Positions 36,501 through 52,166 of a DNA stretch of 64,000 nucleotides are shown here, in pieces (positions within the stretch are counted from its first letter, which is position 1; each line of letters opens with the position of its first letter). The stretch is from positions 62,001-126,000 of the forward strand of contig JAQGBZ010000155.1 of assembly GCA_034687125.1 (NCBI GenBank), written 5' to 3'. The stretch comes from Neelides folsomi. Taxonomy: Eukaryota > Arthropoda > Collembola > Neelipleona > Neelidae. A model generated the notes under the pieces. That model searched no databases. It had not been told where the DNA came from and saw only the letters and a list, made by a program, of their open reading frames with translations. Position numbers and translations under genes: made by a program.

Positions 36501-37963
36501 TTTAAATTTATATTTTTTATCCCTTAAATTATGTATATGTAACTTTTTTATATTTGGGCTATATATTTTGTTATTAATTTTTGTATTACTTTGAAGCCCA
36601 TTATTTCATATTCATATTTGTGATATTTCCTTTATCGAATTTAAGTCATTACTTTGATAATATATTATAATATATTTATAATATACTATACATATATATA
36701 ACTGATCATGTAGCAGTCTAACAAGACTAAAATGTTTATTTATTTTCAACTACTATTTTATAAAGATTTATTTTTTGTATTATAATTTTAACGATTTTTA
36801 TTTTTAAGATTAGTTATATTATTTAAAAATCGTTTGTAATTTTGTTCTCTGCGATATTTTTTATTTAATAATTTTATTATTGTATTATAATTTGTTCGGT
36901 TGAGGATTATTATGAATGACTTACGACAAATGAAATAGTGGAGTATGAAATTGTTTGTTTGTTCTTTATTTCCATATTTACTATACGCTTGCATTCTTTT
37001 AACTATTTTTTAAATTATTGTATCTATCTAAATGCACTTGCAATAATTTGGATTGCTAATATGGCCTTTTAGAGCTTACAATTAGCTTTAATATTAGATC
37101 TGTATGAATTGAATTAGAGTGTTTGCAAAATGTACTGTAATACTTGTATGTATTTTGGGGGATTTATTTATTTATATTATTAAAACAGGTAAGTAATATT
37201 TAGAGTGGACCGAGTGTGAATAATTTGCCGAATAAATTATAATCTAGCCAAATACAAATTAGTAAGCAAATTATTCGAATTTACTCGGGTAGAAATCTTA
37301 ACTATCGGGTCCATCTCTAAATATTTTTGTACAGAGCGATTTGTAATTTGTCGCGTTATTTATATTTACAGTGGAAATTTAGCACTGTAATAATCAACGC
37401 CGTAAATTACCACCAATTACCATTACTCTGTATATTTACATTTATTTCCCGGGGATGTGGAGAAGATCATCTCGTTTTGATAATGAAGTTACATTTGATT
37501 TAAACAGAAGTAATACGGAAGATGAAAAGGGGCTCGAAATGCCCGATTCCTCTAGACTCTATATCGAGGAGAATCTTCAATGTCGATTTAACCCCAATTC
37601 CTACAAGATGATCTTTGTCGTCCACAGTGAAAATGTGATTTATCTAAAAGGGGCATTAAAAAGAGCTCGAGAGGTAAGGGATCATTTGAATCATCGCAAT
37701 ATATATTTTAACGTTTCTCTTCTCTTTAGACTCATACGGAAGTTAGTAAGCGTTTAGGTGACGCTTTCGGTCGCTGGCATCAAAATTGGATTGAAGACAA
37801 CGTAAGTGAAGATCAGATAACAAGGTGTGAGGACTGGTTCCTCTCGGTCAAAAACTCTGTAACGAAGCTCGTCTGTAATAATGACCTGAACAAAGCCCCT
37901 TACCGCCCTGTCAATCGTTACGTCGTTGTGTCGAACACGAGGGCTCCACGGACCCATGAGTAA
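30528..37963 (+). CDS. SIN3A: Paired amphipathic helix corepressor SIN3
   Basis: Twelve exons encode about 1,420 residues: 30528-31241, 31377-32442, 32608-32822, 32970-33392, 33507-33738, 33945-34270, 34397-34586, 34656-34825, 34916-35098, 35204-35487, about 37463-37673 and 37730-37963. SIN3 is the scaffold of a histone deacetylase complex. PAH1 is at residues about 165-235 ([18 protein letters not shown]), PAH2 in exon 2 ([20 protein letters not shown]), PAH3 from [19 protein letters not shown], and the HDAC-interaction region spans exons 3-4 (DERFELDV, then [12 protein letters not shown]). The PAH4-like part is in exons 8-9 ([21 protein letters not shown]). All joins hold frame except the entry to exon 11, which uses a weak acceptor at 37461-37462 or 37464-37465. 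The roughly 2-kb intron before it holds two inverted-repeat elements. Single-copy invertebrate SIN3 is equivalent to SIN3A/B. Confidence 0.95.
35540..36117. mobile_element. Inverted-repeat transposon relic in a SIN3 intron
   Basis: A perfect 16-bp inverted repeat, GGGACCCTGGGTAATA at 35540-35555 and its reverse complement at 36102-36117, bounds a 578-bp GC-richer unit inside the AT-rich intron. Flanks are TATTCATTT on the left and TATTTATGT on the right, matching at 7 of 9 positions, which could be a decayed 9-bp duplication of the Mutator-like kind. No transposase is encoded. The superfamily is uncertain. Confidence 0.7.
36292..36439 (+). other. Possible alternative terminal exon of SIN3
   Basis: After the acceptor TTTGTATGCTAG the frame stays open for 49 codons to a TAA at 36437-36439, and its phase matches the donor at 35487. 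The peptide is Cys-rich ([13 protein letters not shown]) and unlike the conserved SIN3 C-terminus. It would give a shortened isoform lacking the last two conserved exons. It may equally be a chance frame in intron DNA. Confidence 0.25.
37196..37325. mobile_element. Fold-back MITE, about 130 bp
   Basis: The left end AATATTTAGAG-TGGACC and the right end, read in reverse complement as AATATTTAGAGATGGACCC, are near-identical inverted repeats. A second inner pair (GAATAATTTGC / GCAAATTATTC) makes most of the unit fold back on itself. It is non-coding and sits about 140 bp before a conserved SIN3 exon. Confidence 0.7.
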
Positions 37964-38657
37964 TTTACTCAAATATTTAAAATCTTTATGTTCGTGATTC
38001 CTTTGCACGTTCCTATGACACACAGACTCGCTCTGCTCGATCGATAATTCTGAATGTTTTGGAAATTATTTTTCAATTAATTAACCATTCTTGAATGGAA
38101 AATTTTGCGAATTATAAAAATTCTTAATATTGATCCTTGAGATCGAGGGCCATGAGGAGTCGAATGTTCGACTTAGAGGCAAGACGGGAAAAAATTCTTT
38201 TGTAAATAAGAATCTTCTACTCACATTAACCCACTCAGTTGATTGAAGTGAAAAGATATTATATAAATTATACAAAATTTCTCTTTTGCTTTATAAATAC
38301 CCAACAAGCGTAATATTACTATATATATGAAAAATCTTTATTACCGTTATATATTTTAACCTGTTTATCTTTTTATCTATTAATTGGTATATTCTATTCC
38401 ATTTTATTAACTGTGAAGCCTTTTTTGTTATTTATTTTTCATTTCCGGACTGAAAGTGTTGTGTTAAACGAGAGGATGATGATGAAATACATTAGGGAAA
38501 AGTTCCCACGACCCACCTAATATCCGGGGAAAGTCATTAAATACGCACAATTTTAATCGATTGTCACTTTGTCATATGTTTAAAGATAATTACTTTAATT
38601 TTGACGACTAACTGGGGGAGTTTATTAAATTGATATAACAGCGAATTATAAACCGAA
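37964..38657. other. Spacer between SIN3 and the 61-residue gene
   Basis: Presumably the SIN3 3' untranslated region followed by a short promoter. Nothing else is recognised. Confidence 0.45.
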
Positions 38658-38976
38658 ATGGGCAAACCATTGTAAGTAAACGACAGCTGACTCTTTGAGA
38701 AGGCCTGAGTTTTAATTCTGGTAAAGCTAGATGGATTGGATGAACTTTTACACCCATGTTGTCCAGAACCTGCAGATCTTACTCCATTTAACTTTTTTGT
38801 TTAGGAGTTATGTTATGAATGATGTTTATTCCAAATGTCAATCATTTATTGGTGAGTTGAAGGTCACCTACCAAGGTTCAAGTATTCCCAGTTGTAATCT
38901 GGAAAATACTTGGGAAGATATTGAGGGACGATTGCGGCAATGCATCGAAGCCAACGGAGCTCAAATGACAAATTAA
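38658..38976 (+). CDS. Unrecognised 61-residue protein
   Basis: A 14-nt first coding exon (38658-38671, MGKP plus two bases, ending in a good GTAAGT donor) joins in frame to 38805-38976 after a TTTTTTGTTTAG acceptor. The result is a 61-residue polar protein, partly helical, with three cysteines and an acidic WEDIEGRLRQCIEANG segment near the C-terminus. It has no signal peptide or membrane segment. The exact frame match of a tiny first exon with strong splice sites supports a real gene, but I do not recognise the family. It lies between SIN3 and RPE on the same strand. Confidence 0.45.
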
Positions 38977-39842
38977 AGTTTATAACTAAAGATGTATAAA
39001 AGAAAGATACCATCTGATATACCTGTAAAAAATTATTTAAAATCTAAAAATTTCTAATTGATGGCAAATAGTGCGTACTTGGTGACTCTCCCTGTATCAG
39101 TATATGTATAACTTACAACGTATGTAGGTATATACATCTCTCTGCTTTTGTCCATCTTTTAAAATTTAATTAAAATATAATATTTATATCTATAATTTCT
39201 TTCTCTACCTATTGTTAGTTAGTAGAGCGGGATCACATTTAACTTCGCCTTCTCTGATAGCATTATACAATATAAGGATAATATAACAAATATTTAATGA
39301 AGAAATTACATGTAAAAATTGAGTTGACTAATTAAATGTACTTAAGTGTATCTTAATGGTCTTATACCTACTTTTAGTTAGTAATTAGACCTTATTCATG
39401 GTTTGAGAAATAAAACAACATTTTGCGAGTGTGGCTGTGAGAGCGAGTGACTATATGTCTGCTTGATCTGTATTTGTGAATTTGAATTATATATCCGTTT
39501 AATTTATATTTAATAAATGAGAGTTGATATGAAATATTCGTTATTAAATTTCCTTAGGACATGGGAGGATGATATGAAATATCATTTTGCATATACTTGA
39601 CATTGATATTATTTACCAATTGAATAATAAATATTTACCTTTATAATAAAACGTATTCTGACGTGAGTTACATTTTTGTAGGTTCTCGTTTTTCTCAAGT
39701 TCCTCGCGGGCAAGGAAAGGACTAAACGAAGGGAGGAGAGAGACGGAGGGAAAATGAATAAAAAGCACAGGTTGTTGTTGGGGAGCTGATGTGGGCAATT
39801 TCCTTGGCATTGCTGATCAAGTCTCATTGGCAATCCCGTGTC
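38977..39842. other. Spacer before RPE
   Basis: AT-rich until about 39660, then GC-richer next to the RPE start, as expected for a promoter and 5' leader. RPE reads open in frame upstream to an ATG at 39789, but the family start is at 39843. Nothing else is recognised. Confidence 0.45.
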
Positions 39843-41503
39843 ATGTCATCACTCAGTTGTAAAATTGGGCCATCCATCCTCAACGCCGATCTTTCTCGGC
39901 TGGATGAGGAGGCCATGAAGTTGATTGAAAGCGGGGCCGACTATCTTCATCTGGATGTCATGGACGGTCATTTCGTACCCAACATTACCTTCGGACATCC
40001 AGTGGTGAAATGCCTGAGGACGAGGATTCCAGAAACCTTCTTCGATGTCCACATGATGGTCGAAAGTCCAGAGCGGGTTATTTATTTTTTTTAATTTCAT
40101 CAAAAGAACTATTTAAATTTTATTGGGAAATTTTAATTAAAACAGTTGGTTTGGATTACAAAAAAAAATAAATTAATACTGTAAATTATTTATACAGCCT
40201 TAATATTTTTTTATTTAAAGTGGATTGATGCAATGGCCGATGCTGGAGCTACTCAATATACATTTCATTTGGAAACGACTCGCGATGTCCCCGGACTTTG
40301 CCGACAAATCAGAGAAGTTGGAATGAAGGTTGGGATTGCGCTTAAACCTGGGACTTCTGTTCAAGAACTTCTTCCGCACATTGAGTATGCCGACATGGTT
40401 CTCATTATGACTGTCGAACCGGGATTTGGTGGTCAACCATTCATGTCGGATATGCTTTCAAAAGTGGAGTTGCTTCGGAACATGTTTCCTGACATGGATA
40501 TTGAAGTCGACGGTGGAGTTGGACTTGGAAATATCCATTCTTGTGCTGACGTAATTTATGAATTTTAATTTGTCTCATAAATATCAATTTAATTGTATTT
40601 TTAAATAATGTAGGTATATGCCTATGTAATTAGTAAACTATATTTATATATAATTAGAAGACTTGGCGCATATCGGTGACTCGATATGACGCATTAATTC
40701 CGGTGGTTCTCTTGATAGTTTATAACCTTTAAGTAAATGGTTTTTAATGGTGATACCAACATCAAGTAAACCATCTAATTTCTACCAAAGACGACTCCCT
40801 CATTTATTGGGTGGTTAAAAATTATCTGAATTCTTTTTTACGACCAGCTCGGCTACGAGAAGCCGCTAGCCGGCTAGCGGCTTCTCAATATGGTCTATTC
40901 TATAATATGCCATCTTGCGAAGCCTTTTCTTGCAATTAAATATTTTGTCTTAATTGTACAATTTATATTTTAATCATATTTATGACCATATAGATCTGCG
41001 AACTACAAAAATATCAGTTAGCCCAGGATAAATAATACTAGGCGCCAGTTTAGTAATTCACGCTTCATTATACCAGACTAATTTTTCTTTTCCGATTTAA
41101 TTTGTTTAATTTATTTTGGATGCGATATAAGTTACCTAATGTAGTTACACAAGATCACATCTCATATTATGTAATCTCGAAATACTCCTTTTAAATTACA
41201 TAATCTTAAAATTTTAGTCAATTTATTTTTAATTATAGCTAATTTTTATTAGTAAGGACAATTAGCTAAAACAAGGACCACTGTAAAATATATTTTATAA
41301 TATTAGTTTAATATGTTAAATTGCTACTTTTACTATATTAGTAAATTAGATATTATATTAAAATATAAATTTTATTGTAGGCGGGTGCGAATATGATTGT
41401 GTCTGGAACAGCGATCATACAACACGAGAACCCCAGCTATGTCATTTCCACCATGAGGGAAACGGTCTACAATGCCCTCCATAAGATTCGGATCGAGAGA
41501 TGA
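39843..41503 (+). CDS. RPE: Ribulose-phosphate 3-epimerase
   Basis: Three exons (39843-40076, 40221-40550, 41381-41503) encode 228 residues, the same length as human RPE. It interconverts ribulose 5-phosphate and xylulose 5-phosphate in the pentose phosphate pathway. The TIM-barrel landmarks are all present: [30 protein letters not shown] with a metal-binding His and catalytic Asp, [19 protein letters not shown], the second catalytic Asp in IEVDGGVG, and the phosphate-binding [10 protein letters not shown]. The start [11 protein letters not shown] fits the family; an in-frame ATG 18 codons upstream is probably untranslated. Intron 2 (830 bp) contains a 30-bp perfect palindrome. AATAAA lies only 6 bp after the stop codon. 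Confidence 0.97.
40857..40886. repeat. 30-bp perfect GC-rich palindrome
   Basis: Each 15-bp half reads GAGAAGCCGCTAGCC, and the second half is its exact reverse complement with no spacer. It lies inside RPE intron 2, where the surroundings are strongly AT-rich. Confidence 0.9.
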
Positions 41504-41509
41504 ATAGGA

Positions 41510-41515
41510 AATAAA
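41510..41515 (+). terminator. Polyadenylation signal of RPE
   Basis: AATAAA begins 6 bp after the RPE stop codon, implying a 3' untranslated region of only a few dozen bases. The JIP1 start codon is 114 bp further on. Confidence 0.7.
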
Positions 41516-41628
41516 GATTCGTTTTGTTGATTGCCAAGGAGAAACCGTCGTTTCTTTCATTCTTTGAAAGTAGGATCGATCGAGGTTCCCCCCCTTTGCG
41601 CACCTTCTTTTCTCCCTCGTTCCCGAAA

Positions 41629-44600
41629 ATGGCAGATTCGGAATTCGAGGAATTTCGGAAACATTTTGACAAATTACCACAATACATTAAAGCGCCTCCT
41701 TCCATTTACACGTAAGTTTTTCTCTCATTAACATCATGCATCATCTATACTGACTGATCGTGACTCTCCGCGCCCTAAAATTCATCAACAGCTGCAATCA
41801 TTCAATTTCCCTATTAAATATTCACTCCTTTTGGGCTGGGTAGTTGGAGAATAACAATGATGTTGATCAGCAGATTTTCATTTTCTATCTATTTTAACTT
41901 ACCAATACATATTGAACCGAGGAAATTTAATTAAGAGATTAGGGTTATCGCATTGCATATGGAAATTGCATGTATGTAATGTATTGATAGAATATTTTCA
42001 TAAGTTAAAATCTATACATTGGTATTAAACGCTATCATATATATTTGCAATTAGCACCATTGTACATATATAATTATATTGACATCTACATACGCATACA
42101 CGTAGAGTATTATTTACAATTAGTAAATGTCTTTTGATATTAAAAACTGAAATATTCAGGCATTGCATCAAAGAAATATTGTATATGTATGAATTACATT
42201 AATGTAACTTGTCATACAAAATACAAAAACTAATTACTCCACATAATAAATAATAGCATACTATTTCCCAAGATATTAAATAAATTTGAATAATCTATGT
42301 TTTTCATTACACACTGCTACCTTTAATAATTTATGACTTATTCCCTTATTTAAATTTATCACCTCTAAAGATTGTACATGTATTATATATCTAGGATAGG
42401 TAAATGAATTATTCTCGTACTTTCATATGAACTTGTTTATTGTATTAGTTTAGTAATTAATATATTATAGCCTCGTGCATGACATTGAATTGAGCGAAGA
42501 AAATGAAGAAAGAGGTGAACCTTTCTCCGCTGACCTTCAGCTTCTTCCAGAAGATTCCCCAAGACTTACACGGAAAAGGAGAAAACTTCCGCAAATACCA
42601 AAGAATCCTCCAAGAAGATGTAATTTTATTTTCATTATTAACATTCATAGATTCAAATTACGCTTATTTTTTATATGAATAAAATATGCTAAAAACCAGG
42701 CTTAAATAGTAAAATTATTGATTTTCAAAGGGAACGAAGAAACCCGAAGTATCTCACTGGCTCAAGAGATACGAGAGGCAGACCGAGGCTATTATCATGG
42801 AACGGAAGGAATTACACGGCCAAGCTTCATTCTCAAATTAAATTATCATGGTCATGGAGGTATGTACAGACTGTAATAGACTTTTAGTAATATTATTCTA
42901 TTATTTATAAAATAAAATAATTAATTTTCAAATATGTTCTTGTATAGAGGAAGAAAGTTCTCCGGATTCGGAAAAATATCCAAGTTTAGATTCAGGTCAT
43001 TCAACAATTCATTCCGACGATGGCAGCAAACCTTTTTTCTCACCTCAAATTCCTTCGATTGCTGGTAATTCTAAATATTTAATTATATCATTGGAAGCAA
43101 AAATTTTTAAAACCATTGATGTGATTCTTTTACATATATATATATATAATATTAATTTTAGAATCCTTTTCTCCAACTTCTCCCTCGCTGTCTGGAGTTC
43201 CCTTCAATGAAGTTGAGATTCTCGAAGCGACTCACAGGGGCCTTCACAAATTTGTTCCTCGACATCATGACGAGATTGAAATTGACATAGGAGATCCAAT
43301 TTATATGCAGAAGGAAGCGGATGATTTGTGGTGCGAAGGTAAAAAATGATAATATGTTGGTCATGTTAAGTTATAATTACATTTACCATTATGTATTAGG
43401 TATATATGTAAAAGCGTGATATTATTATCATATATTTAAATGTTTAAAATTATGTATTGGACATTTTTACTTAATTATCAATTTCTTACCAAACCGTTAA
43501 GGCTTACTGCCTACTATTTACAAATATCTATAAAAAATATCTGCATAATATCCCGTTTCGGTCCAGTTGGGAACCATTTCATGTATTTATTGTAATTTCA
43601 TTATACCAATGGTTTCCTGAAAAATAATCGGTGTGTATGAAACTACTACTGTCCTGTTGTTAAAGAATCTTAGATAAACGGTAAAGAGAAATGACATGGT
43701 TGAATCCAAATCTCTTTGTGCATTGTTTGGACCAAATATATTTTTTTGGCAGGAGTGAATCTTCGGACCAGCATGCAAGGGATTTTCCCTTCTGCCTACG
43801 TCGTAGACGTGGAGTACAACGACTTTGATCCTGGAGCCGTGAAAGTGAAGAAGGAGAGATACCTCATCAATTACATTGGGTCTATCGAGACGCTCTACCA
43901 TAAAGGAAATGAGGTTCTTTGCCAGGCCGTGAGCAAGATGACTGGACATGAGGCCTATGTCGACTCCCACACTCGCCCCTGCATCCTTGAAATATCGGAT
44001 CAAGGCATACGGATGCTCGACAAGGGACCCGTAACTTATTTTCTTCTTCCTCTTTTAGCTCAAATGAAAGACAATGACTTTGTTATCTCAACCTATTCAT
44101 TACGCCTTCAACTCCACCAGTGTTGTATATTTCACATTGATATATCATCTTTATAAATTTTGTATGGACGTATTTTTTACATAACTTCAATTAGAGAACC
44201 CTTTCTTATACAGATATATCTTGTATACCATGATATGTGTTTAGATTAGATAGTCTTTTGGTATAGTCAGGATATGACATAGGGATGCGGGGGCGCCATA
44301 TTGAAAAGAGTGGGAATGGAAATTGACCATTCCACCGGTCTGTTGAACGTTGTTTAGGAAGTGAATCGAGTTAAGAAAACCTTTTATCTAAATTACTTTC
44401 CAAATCAATTCAAGCCTATCTCCATGTGTAATGCATAATGCCTATAGAGTGCACAATCAGCATATTTTTTATAAAATAATTTTTCTCCTGTCTTTATATC
44501 ATTGGAGGTCATTATCAATCCATTGGATTTGTAGTCTCAACCTCTCAACTTTTATAAATGTGGAGATGAGTAGATTTTATAAAAGAAGAAATAAATAGAA

Positions 44601-44954
44601 CGAGGAGAATTGATTAAAGGGTTTCATAGGTTGGTCGCGGCGTGTCGTGTCATGATTACTTTTACGCTTTGAAGAACGTCTCCTTTTGCGGGTTCCACCC
44701 GACTGATCATCGTTACTTTGGCTTCGTCACTAAACATCCGACTCTCAATCGATTCGCTTGTCATGTGTTCATTTCTCGGGACTCTTCTCGACCTGTCGCC
44801 GAGGCTGTTGGGTAAATTCCCTTATAGCATTTCTCCCAATTTCCTCTTCTGGCTTTCAATTCACTTGTTGAGTTTGAGTAGTCGGGCGTTCCAGAGGTTT
44901 TACCAGAAATTCATCGAGACGGCTTACCCCATCGAAGACATCTACATTGAATGA
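41629..44954 (+). CDS. MAPK8IP1: JNK-interacting protein 1 (Aplip1-type scaffold)
   Basis: Eight exons (41629-41711, 42471-42619, 42731-42859, 42948-43064, 43162-43338, 43753-44030, 44630-44811, 44882-44954) give 395 residues with every join in frame. JIP1 scaffolds the JNK cascade and links cargo such as APP to kinesin-1. The SH3 domain runs from [23 protein letters not shown] to [11 protein letters not shown]. The PTB domain follows, with [37 protein letters not shown], and ends [14 protein letters not shown], the C-terminal kinesin light chain-binding motif of the family. The N-terminal MADSEFEEF resembles fly Aplip1. The protein is shorter than human JIP1 (711) mostly in the N-terminal half; a basic KRRKLPQIP stretch is the only candidate JNK-docking site. 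Confidence 0.95.
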
Positions 44955-45876
44955 ATTACCAAACAAGCGACCAGTTTAACTATACTTCTTAATAGATACA
45001 CATATGCCGTATTTGCTCTATATTAATTGATACAGTGGAGGTGATATTATACTACATTTTTGTAAATACCTAAGATCTATTTAGTATTCCTTAAATGCGA
45101 ACAAAGAACGGAGACTTTCACAACTCTCACAAAGATGACAGAACAAATTAAATTTTAAGTTTTATTAATGAAATTGCAATATGAAGTTGTAAGTCGAAAC
45201 AGAGATTTGATAGAACTTTAATATATATATTGTAATTAGTAATTAGAGCAATTAAGGTCTCAATGTAAGAGTGCTACAAAAGCTTTTTAACTTTTGATCA
45301 TTTTTAACTCGACGAGGATGGATCATGACATGATCTCAAGACAAATCTCTATATAACGAGTTCAACTTGGATGGTACTAACTTGAAAAAGTTTCCTATTA
45401 TTATTATTGTTATTACTATTATTATTGTCAATGGTATATGACTTATAACCGAATACACTGTGTGTATTTGATCGGTATCTACTAATGTATGTCACACTAT
45501 ATCTACTATATATTATATGTAATATATAGTTGTTTAATATATATAATAAAATATACGCTGATGTGTTAGTTGGATAAAAAAGCGTGAATGCGCAGTGCGG
45601 GGATTAACGCTGTTTAAAATAAAATTCTCTTAGTTTTCAAACGCCAATTCTTTTTTTAAATTTTTTACATGAATTTACACATCTCTCATAGTCATATATC
45701 TACATAAAGATTCATATATAGATTTTTTACAAGGAGATAAAAATTGACTAAATTGAGTGAGTGAGTGAAAGGAATATTTAAGTTTTCGAAAATCTTTGTT
45801 TCTTTGTTCAGGTTTTCTATTTCCAATGGTGTGTGGTGTGATTGAATAAAAGTTTGGTGATGGGGGAATTTATACG
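44955..45876. other. Spacer between JIP1 and tryptophan hydroxylase
   Basis: AT-rich, with an imperfect (TTA)n tract at 45396-45429. It should hold the JIP1 3' end and the promoter of the hydroxylase. No other gene is visible. Confidence 0.5.
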
Positions 45877-51142
<5,266 letters not shown>

Positions 51143-52166
51143 ATCTCATTTAAAAACATTAGTAGGCTTAACCAGAAATTAATCAATTTTTAATTGAAGG
51201 ACATTTGATCGGGATTTGTAGGCAAAATTCTCATACTAATCCTAAATTTACGAGTATGAGAAGTAATATGATTAAAATAAATAAAAAAGCAGATACAAAT
51301 AATAAGTAAAAAGTAATATATAACTACATACCTGTATATATAATACTACATAAAATATATTAAAAAGTTTGATCTGTCAGATATGAGTAGATTCCTTAAA
51401 ATCGCTAAATAACTCTATCAGCTTTTAACCAATAGTGATGTTAACTGATAATATTTATCCAAAGTTAAACAGAATGGGACCACATTATAAATGGTGCATT
51501 TCCTCTCCAGGACCAACTTCGCTGATTACTTAAACAATCTCATAAAGTAAATAAATATGTAAATAATGCCAATCAAACATAATAAACTTTGAAGAAGTAT
51601 ATTTATATTTTGTCATTTTCTAATTCATAGCTCATTGAAAACATTTATTGTTCAGGAAATTATTTGATCACAAAGTTAATTAATTATTAATTTATAAGCT
51701 ATATAAGCATGATTTTAAAAGGACTCATTATGGCATTCAGCTTCCTATTAATAAATCAGATCTTTGCATAACACAGGAATTCAAATTTGACCTACATAAT
51801 TATCTTGTAATTAAGCAGATTTATATAAAATACATTTACCTAAACATTTTAATATATTTAGGTAGATAATTACATTTCGTATTTAGTTAATTCATGGCGC
51901 ATTATAATTGTAATATAAAATTTGTTTTGCATAATTATTAATTAATTTTAAAGAAAATATGAAAACTTTATTGAGATTATTAGAGATATTTAAAATCAGA
52001 TCTCGTCAGAATAACAGTTATAGCCTTATATTAATACTTAATGTTAGTGATATTTATATTAAAGTCTAAAATCTAATTAATAAAATAGCTAGTTTTTATG
52101 ATGTAAGAAATCCATTAATGTCATCAAGCACCTATGAGTAATAAACATTATTTAGAATCGTCTGGT
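51143..52166. other. Convergent spacer, tryptophan hydroxylase / C9orf72
   Basis: AT-rich DNA holding both 3' untranslated regions. AATAAA copies at 51276-51285 fit the hydroxylase. No other gene is visible. Confidence 0.5.

Noticed and set aside
43587-44003. A 138-codon minus-strand frame opposite JIP1 exon 6
   Set aside because: It is antisense to the conserved SH3/PTB coding sequence and has no similarity of its own.
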